DNA of 12,082 nt from Vulcanimicrobiota bacterium (GTDB lineage: Bacteria; Vulcanimicrobiota; Vulcanimicrobiia; Vulcanimicrobiales; Vulcanimicrobiaceae): assembly GCA_019233415.1 (NCBI GenBank), contig JAFAMK010000428.1, positions 1-12,082 on the forward strand. Direction: 5' to 3'. A program made the translations under genes and the position numbers. The stretch's first letter is position 1; every line of letters begins with the position of its first letter. The notes under the pieces are model-generated. The model saw nothing but the letters and a program-made list of their open reading frames with translations, made no database searches and was not told the origin of the DNA. Shown piece after piece: positions 8,179-12,082 of this stretch.

Positions 8179-8945
8179 AGGACTGGCGGCGGCGCGTCGA
8201 CGCCGAGTTCTTCGCAAAAGAACGGCACCTGCTCGACGTGGGCACGACGGTGACGGCGCGCTACGACAGCGGTGGGGCAGCGCTCCGCGTGATCGCCGGC
8301 GACCGAACGCTGCGCCACGCCGTCAACCTCGCCGCCCTGCTCGTGTTCCTCGCTGCCACCGGGCTCGGCGCGCTCCACGCGCAAGGCCGCTGGCAACTCG
8401 TCGTCCCGTTCGCGCTCGCCGTCGTTGCCGGACGCTGGGCGCTTCCCGAATGGCCGGCTCCGGTCGGTCACCGCGGCGCGTTCGCGCTCTTGCAGTACCT
8501 CGCGCTCGTCGTCTTGCCGTCGCTCGCATGGCGCGCATCACCGCACAATGCCGAGGCGTACGCGCTTGCAGTGGTCGTCGGATTCGTGCTGCTGTTCCCG
8601 CTTGGTGGGGGTTTCACGTGCGTGCTGTACGCCGCGATGCAGCTCCTCGCACGCGGATTGCGCTTCGCGCGACCCGCGTTCCCGCGGGCACCGTGGACGT
8701 TCTTCCCGCTGGCCGGCACGCCCGTTGTCATCGCGGTGGCGTTCGCACCGGCGACGCTCGCACAGGAAATTCCGCTCGAGGTCGCGTGCCTCGCCGTCGC
8801 ATCGCTCGCGCTCTGTGTCGCTTGGGTGCGCTTGTCGCGGGCGACGGTCGCGACGCGCAGCGCCGGCTACCGCGATACGAACCAGGCCGTCGTGCCGCTG
8901 CTCGATCGCTCCGGACACGAAGCGCTGGGGTGCTGGCGTGCGTGA
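8175..8945 (+). CDS. Polytopic membrane protein of unknown function in the MoxR/DUF58 operon
   Basis: I do not recognise this 256-residue protein. It opens with a charged 45-residue cytoplasmic-looking segment (KDWRRRVDAEFFAKERHLLD). About six hydrophobic segments follow, near 49-67, 74-90, 103-119, 128-148, 178-194 and 200-218, and then a short polar tail with GYRDTNQAVVPLLDRSG. No enzymatic motif is visible. The GTG start overlaps the DUF58 stop in a GTGA. GAGG lies ten bases upstream, and there is no alternative start before the first membrane segment that keeps the basic N-terminus. The longer open frame upstream is shadow of the DUF58 gene. MoxR operons commonly include an integral membrane protein at this position; a role as anchor or channel for the DUF58 complex is inference only. 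Confidence 0.75.
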   Translation: MKDWRRRVDAEFFAKERHLLDVGTTVTARYDSGGAALRVIAGDRTLRHAVNLAALLVFLAATGLGALHAQGRWQLVVPFALAVVAGRWALPEWPAPVGHRGAFALLQYLALVVLPSLAWRASPHNAEAYALAVVVGFVLLFPLGGGFTCVLYAAMQLLARGLRFARPAFPRAPWTFFPLAGTPVVIAVAFAPATLAQEIPLEVACLAVASLALCVAWVRLSRATVATRSAGYRDTNQAVVPLLDRSGHEALGCWRA

Positions 8946-9426
8946 ACGGCACACCGCGACCGGCTGGCTCGTGGCGCTCGCGCTCACCACACTCGCGGCG
9001 ACGCTCCTGCTCGTCGCGGCCCTCTTCGCCGCAACCAACCACCACGCGCAGCGCGCCAGCCGCACGCAGCCGAACCTCGCCTCACGCACGCCACCGCCGC
9101 TCCAACAGCAGCAACGACCTCGAGAGCAACCGCAGCGGCAACCGCAGCCCGAAGCAACGCCGACACCGCAGCCCGCCGACAATCCCACGCAATCCGACAC
9201 CGAGCGCGCGGAGAGCGGGCCGTCGAACGATCTTTCCGGCGGCCTCGGCGACGGGGTGAGCGGCCCGCTCCCATCATTCGCCGACCCGATCGCATCGCTG
9301 TGGGAAGTGCTCACGCCGTTCGCGCTCGTCCTCATAGCGCTCGGCGCTGTTGCCCTCGTCGTCTTGCTCGTCTTAAGACGTCGCTCCACGAGCGCCGCGC
9401 GCGTCGCGCCGAAGGCATATCCATGA
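8938..9426 (+). CDS. Small two-segment membrane protein with Pro/Gln-rich linker
   Basis: This 162-residue product has a membrane segment at about 10-32 after the basic MRERH. A low-complexity linker rich in Gln, Pro and Thr follows (about 50-90, with LQQQQRPREQPQRQPQPE), then an acidic/Ser/Gly stretch and a second membrane segment at about 125-146 ending in RRRS. The charge pattern predicts both ends in the cytoplasm and the linker outside. The GTG at 8938 overlaps the preceding gene by eight bases and has GGGG seven bases upstream. A GTG four bases later is in another frame. Its stop overlaps the next ATG (ATGA). DUF4129 proteins of MoxR loci usually run membrane segment, basic stop-transfer, cytoplasmic DUF4129. 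This gene looks like the membrane half of such a protein, with the next gene as the soluble half. Function unknown. Confidence 0.65.
   Translation: MRERHTATGWLVALALTTLAATLLLVAALFAATNHHAQRASRTQPNLASRTPPPLQQQQRPREQPQRQPQPEATPTPQPADNPTQSDTERAESGPSNDLSGGLGDGVSGPLPSFADPIASLWEVLTPFALVLIALGAVALVVLLVLRRRSTSAARVAPKAYP
9411..9415 (+). promoter_or_regulatory. Ribosome binding site for the DUF4129-like gene
   Basis: GAAGG lies seven bases before the ATG at 9423, inside the last codons of the preceding gene. It supports a genuine independent start, and so argues that the split between the membrane and soluble halves is real and not a frameshift error. Confidence 0.5.
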
Positions 9427-9797
9427 CGAGCACGTACGCAGAAGCGCTCTGGCGGCGGGCGCTCCTCGCAGTCGCGGCACGCGGTCTCGTCCCGACGAAG
9501 GCGGCTGCGCTGACGCCGGCCGAACTGGCGCGTGCAGCGCGCGACGCGGGCGACGACCGGCTCGTGCAGCTCGTCGAGGGCTTCTACTATCCCGCGCGTT
9601 ACGGCGACACCGCAGGCGCGCTCTCCGACGACGACGCGCTGCGCCTCGTCGTCGCGCTGGAGTCGGACGCACCGCAGGTCAAACGCCGGTTCGTCAACCT
9701 GCGCTTCGCCGAAGCGACGCCGCCATCGGCCGCGGATGCTACGCTATGCGACGTCTGCGGAAAACGCCCCCGCGCAACGGCCGAGCCCGATGGCTGA
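9423..9797 (+). CDS. Soluble DUF4129-like protein with C-terminal CxxC
   Basis: The 124-residue product has no signal peptide or membrane segment. Residues 6-82 resemble the DUF4129 cytoplasmic domain common in MoxR/DUF58 operons: AEALWRRALLAVAARGL, then LTPAELARAARD, then LVQLVEGFYYPARYG, then a final ALRLVVALE helix. That assignment rests on pattern and context, not a search. A short tail ends with C109-x2-C112 (CDVCGKRP), which could bind a metal or be a thiol pair. The ATG at 9423 overlaps the upstream stop and has GAAGG seven bases before it. The 3' end overlaps the following gene by eight bases. The same module, about 40% identical by my count, begins the next protein, so this pair arose by duplication. 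Likely a cytoplasmic partner of the MoxR complex, but no activity can be named. Confidence 0.7.
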   Translation: MTSTYAEALWRRALLAVAARGLVPTKAAALTPAELARAARDAGDDRLVQLVEGFYYPARYGDTAGALSDDDALRLVVALESDAPQVKRRFVNLRFAEATPPSAADATLCDVCGKRPRATAEPDG

Positions 9798-11133
9798 GCC
9801 CAACCTCGCTGCGCGCTCGCACGCCGAAGCGCTCTGGCAGCGGATCATCAACGCGTTTGTCCGTGACGGAATGCTACCACCCGGAAATCCCACGCCGGCG
9901 CAGATCGCGCACCACGCCGACCGCCTGCGCGGCGACTCGCACGCGAGCCGTTTCGTCGACGCCTACTACTATCCGCACACATTCGGCGGCGGCAACGGCG
10001 CGCTGTCCGACGCCGACGCGGAAAGGCTCGTCGCCGCGCTCGAGAAGCCCGCGAAACGGCCAGCGATCGTCCCGCTGCTGCGCGGCGCCGCGGCGGTCGT
10101 CGGCGGCAAGCGCTACCGCACGCTGCGCGCAGCGGTCCGCGACGCTCCCGACGGCGCCGAAATCTTCGTGCAGCCGGGCGTGCATCGCGACCCGCTCGTG
10201 CTCGACCGTCCGCTCGCGCTCGTCGGCGTCGGCACGCTCGGAACCGTCGTCATCGAGTCGAAGCGCATGCCCGCGCTGACGCTCGCGTCGGACGGGATCA
10301 TGCTGAGCCGGCTCGTCGTGCGGCGTGCCGGCGAGGCGACGCGCGAGAACCGATGCGCGCTCGATGTCGACTCAGGCCGCGCGCTCGTCGAGGACTGCGA
10401 GATCGTCGGCGGCCCGACGGACGGCATCTGGATTCGCGTCGGCGCCGACCCGACGTTCCGCCGCTGCGCCGTGCGCGAGTGCGGCGGTGGCGGCGTATGG
10501 ATCGGCCGCGGCGCCGCCGCGCGCTTCGAGGACTGCACGTTCCACGAGTCGCACGACGCGGGCGTCGAGGTGCTCGGCAACGCGCGCTTCGTCGGCTGCA
10601 CGATCGCGAACGGCGCGAGCCACGGCGTGCTCGCCGACGAGGGCGGGACGGTCCTCGAACGCTGCACGATCCGCGACAACGCCGGGATCGGCGTGTGGGC
10701 GCGCGCGTCGGCCGGCCCGATCCTGCGCGACTGCACCATCCGCGCCAGCGGACGCTCCGGCATCCACGTCGGCGACGGCGCCAACGTCACGCTCGAACGC
10801 TGCGATCTGGCCAAGAACACGCACAGCGGGCTCGACGTCGCCGACGGGCGCGCTATCGTGCGCGGAAGCCGGGTGCGCGAGAACGCCTACTACGGCATCC
10901 TGGTGCACGACGGAGGCCGCGCGCTCGTCGACGAGTGCTCGGTCGTCGACAACGCGGACTCCGGGATCGGCGTGCGCGCCGGTTGCGAGATCGAGCTCAC
11001 GCGCTCGCACGTCAGCGGCAACGCGCAGTACGGCCTGCTCGTCACCGCCGGCGCGCGCCATGTCGTCGAACGCAGCACGATCACCGGCAACGTGATCGGC
11101 GACGTCGGCGCGGATAAGCCCCGCCGAGGTTAG
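9790..11133 (+). CDS. DUF4129-like module fused to a right-handed parallel beta-helix
   Basis: This 447-residue protein lacks a signal peptide or membrane segment and should be cytoplasmic. Residues 12-86 repeat the module of the preceding gene (AEALWQRIINAF, TPAQIAHHAD, AYYYPHTFGG, GALSDADAERLVAALE). Residues about 110-150 look like the N-terminal cap seen in NosD/pectin-methylesterase-type helices (YRTLRAAVRDAPDGAEIFVQPG). Eleven helix coils of 21-23 residues follow from about 190 to 440, each with a core such as RCTIRDNAGIGVW. The ladder position is Cys at 203, 226, 249, 270, 292, 315, 338 and 383, and Ser at 360, 406 and 429. Such helices occur in polysaccharide-active enzymes and in scaffold or binding proteins; I see no clear catalytic residues. 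The ATG at 9790 overlaps the upstream gene by eight bases. Its stop overlaps the convergent phosphoesterase stop. Confidence 0.85.
   Translation: MAEPNLAARSHAEALWQRIINAFVRDGMLPPGNPTPAQIAHHADRLRGDSHASRFVDAYYYPHTFGGGNGALSDADAERLVAALEKPAKRPAIVPLLRGAAAVVGGKRYRTLRAAVRDAPDGAEIFVQPGVHRDPLVLDRPLALVGVGTLGTVVIESKRMPALTLASDGIMLSRLVVRRAGEATRENRCALDVDSGRALVEDCEIVGGPTDGIWIRVGADPTFRRCAVRECGGGGVWIGRGAAARFEDCTFHESHDAGVEVLGNARFVGCTIANGASHGVLADEGGTVLERCTIRDNAGIGVWARASAGPILRDCTIRASGRSGIHVGDGANVTLERCDLAKNTHSGLDVADGRAIVRGSRVRENAYYGILVHDGGRALVDECSVVDNADSGIGVRAGCEIELTRSHVSGNAQYGLLVTAGARHVVERSTITGNVIGDVGADKPRRG
10366..11112 (+). repeat. Coding repeats for beta-helix coils (about eleven, 63-69 bases each)
   Basis: Codons for the ladder residue occur at 10396, 10465, 10534, 10597, 10663, 10732, 10801, 10867, 10936, 11005 and 11074, which is steps of 63, 66 or 69 bases. 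The repeat is clear in the protein and diverged in the DNA, so it is an old internal amplification, not a recent tandem array. Confidence 0.75.
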
Positions 11134-12082
11134 TCGCGGAACGGCGTCGGCGAGACGAACGGCATCGGCGTCTTCGTGCACGCCGCCTCCCAGGTGATCG
11201 GCGGTTTCGCCGCGACGGGCTCGAACGTTCGCAGTTGTGAGAAGTCGAAGTACCCGGTGAGGTCCGGCGCGTGCGCATCGAGCGTCCCGAGCCGTCCCGT
11301 CCCGAAGAGGTCCTCGACGAAGCGCATGACAGAACCGTAGTCGGCGACGCCGTGCGCCACGCTGCCGCGCGCGACGTACGGCGAGATCACGAGGAACGGC
11401 GTGCGCAGACCGGGACCCATGTTGTCCCAGGGGCGCGGCGATGGCGGTATCACGTGATCGTAGAGCCCGCCCCAGTCGTCCCACACGACGAAGATGACGC
11501 TGTGGTCCCACTGCTTCTCGTTGCTCCCGACCGCGTTGATGACATCCTTCACCCACGACGGCCCGCCGTCGCCGGTCCCGGGGTGATCGCTCGCATCGAC
11601 GCACGGCGGCTTCACCCACGAGAAGTTCGGCATCGCGCCGCCCTTCGCGACGTCGAGCACGTATTTCCCCGATGGCGCCCAGCGGTGGTTCCACCAGTTA
11701 CGGATGTTGATGAACCCGTTGAACGGCTGCTCGCCATGGAGCGGCAGCGGCTGCGCCGTCACCGTCGCGAACTGCTGCCACGTGATCAGGCCAGGTCGCC
11801 GGTGCGTCGCCTGGTTCAGAATCTCCGCGAACGTCGGTACGTCGTAGCACTCACCTTCCGTGCCGCGCATCGTCGGGCTCGCCCACGGTGAGGAAGGCGG
11901 CCCAAGGGCGGGAACGAGAATTGGCGGGGACGGGTGAACGCCGAGGTCCGCGCAGCCGGCGGGATAGTTGTTCGTCGTTCCATAGTACGTCTCGTCCGCG
12001 ATCGTGTCGTGGACGACCGAGTTGCCGACGCGAATCGCGTCGCGCGACTGGCCGGCGACGATGTACTGATGCGCCGGATACG
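11130..12082 (-). CDS. Phosphoesterase-family enzyme (phospholipase C / acid phosphatase type), N-terminus outside window
   Basis: On the minus strand the frame is open from the window edge to a TAA at 11130-11132, giving 316 C-terminal residues; the start and any signal peptide are not in the window. The protein matches the phosphoesterase family that includes bacterial non-haemolytic phospholipases C and AcpA-type acid phosphatases. These are usually exported and hydrolyse phosphodiesters or phosphomonoesters. Motifs in order are YPAHQYIVAGQS near the edge, PNFSWVKPP, DASDHPGTGDGGPSWVKDV, the signature VVWDDWGGLYDHV, GPGLRTPFLVISPY and DYGSVMRFVEDLFG. An ATG at 11870 lies inside the domain and is not the start, since the frame upstream is coding and family-like. 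Substrate cannot be told. It is convergent with the MoxR operon, shares four bases with its last gene, and is probably unrelated to it. Confidence 0.92.
   Translation of the reverse strand, partial: YPAHQYIVAGQSRDAIRVGNSVVHDTIADETYYGTTNNYPAGCADLGVHPSPPILVPALGPPSSPWASPTMRGTEGECYDVPTFAEILNQATHRRPGLITWQQFATVTAQPLPLHGEQPFNGFINIRNWWNHRWAPSGKYVLDVAKGGAMPNFSWVKPPCVDASDHPGTGDGGPSWVKDVINAVGSNEKQWDHSVIFVVWDDWGGLYDHVIPPSPRPWDNMGPGLRTPFLVISPYVARGSVAHGVADYGSVMRFVEDLFGTGRLGTLDAHAPDLTGYFDFSQLRTFEPVAAKPPITWEAACTKTPMPFVSPTPFRD

Noticed and set aside
9369..9380. Perfect 12-base palindrome CGTCTTAAGACG
   Set aside because: Inside a coding region at the end of a membrane segment. About three such 12-base palindromes are expected by chance in a window this long.
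9423..9426. Frameshift error joining the small membrane protein and the DUF4129-like protein
   Set aside because: Not preferred because the second gene has a clean ATG with GAAGG seven bases upstream, and the same ATGA overlap occurs elsewhere in the operon; kept only as an alternative.
10381..11090. Regular 63-69 base spacing suggestive of a tandem DNA array
   Set aside because: The units are diverged at the DNA level and correspond to beta-helix coils in one continuous frame, so it is not CRISPR or a satellite.

Overview
The window is a dense, GC-rich (about two thirds G+C by eye) bacterial chromosome segment with strong G/C third-position bias. Genes abut or overlap, and no RNA genes, insertion sequences or CRISPR arrays are visible. 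The sequence alone does not fix the taxon. A homodimeric-type pyruvate dehydrogenase E1 beside a single-lipoyl E2 fits proteobacteria and several GC-rich soil phyla. The overall style resembles Candidatus Eremiobacterota (WPS-2) to me, but that is a weak impression.

Region 1 (1-3142) is the end of a central-metabolism operon. It holds the C-terminal two thirds of pyruvate dehydrogenase E1 (aceE, cut by the window edge) and a complete dihydrolipoyl acetyltransferase E2 (aceF). No E3 (lpd) gene follows in the window.

Region 2 (about 3196-11133) is a six-gene, same-strand cluster whose members overlap by 4-8 bases or sit 4 bases apart, so it is very probably one translationally coupled operon. 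In order it encodes: a very large exported/membrane protein of unknown family; a MoxR-family AAA+ ATPase; a DUF58 protein; a polytopic membrane protein; a small protein with two membrane segments and a Pro/Gln-rich linker; a soluble DUF4129-like protein; and a cytoplasmic right-handed beta-helix protein that carries a second copy of the DUF4129-like module at its N-terminus. MoxR plus DUF58 is a known pairing, in which the AAA+ ATPase is thought to act as a chaperone or remodeller for envelope-associated partners. The accessory genes here are not the usual ones: there is no transglutaminase and no separate vWA gene, the DUF4129 protein appears split in two, and a beta-helix fusion closes the operon. 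This cluster is the best candidate for an undescribed system.

Region 3 (11130-12082, minus strand) is the C-terminal part of a phosphoesterase-family (phospholipase C/acid phosphatase type) enzyme. It is convergent with the operon and shares its stop-codon bases. No gene-free stretch exceeds about 105 bases. The only spacer of note, 3143-3246, holds two short inverted repeats and a plausible ribosome binding site for a non-standard start.
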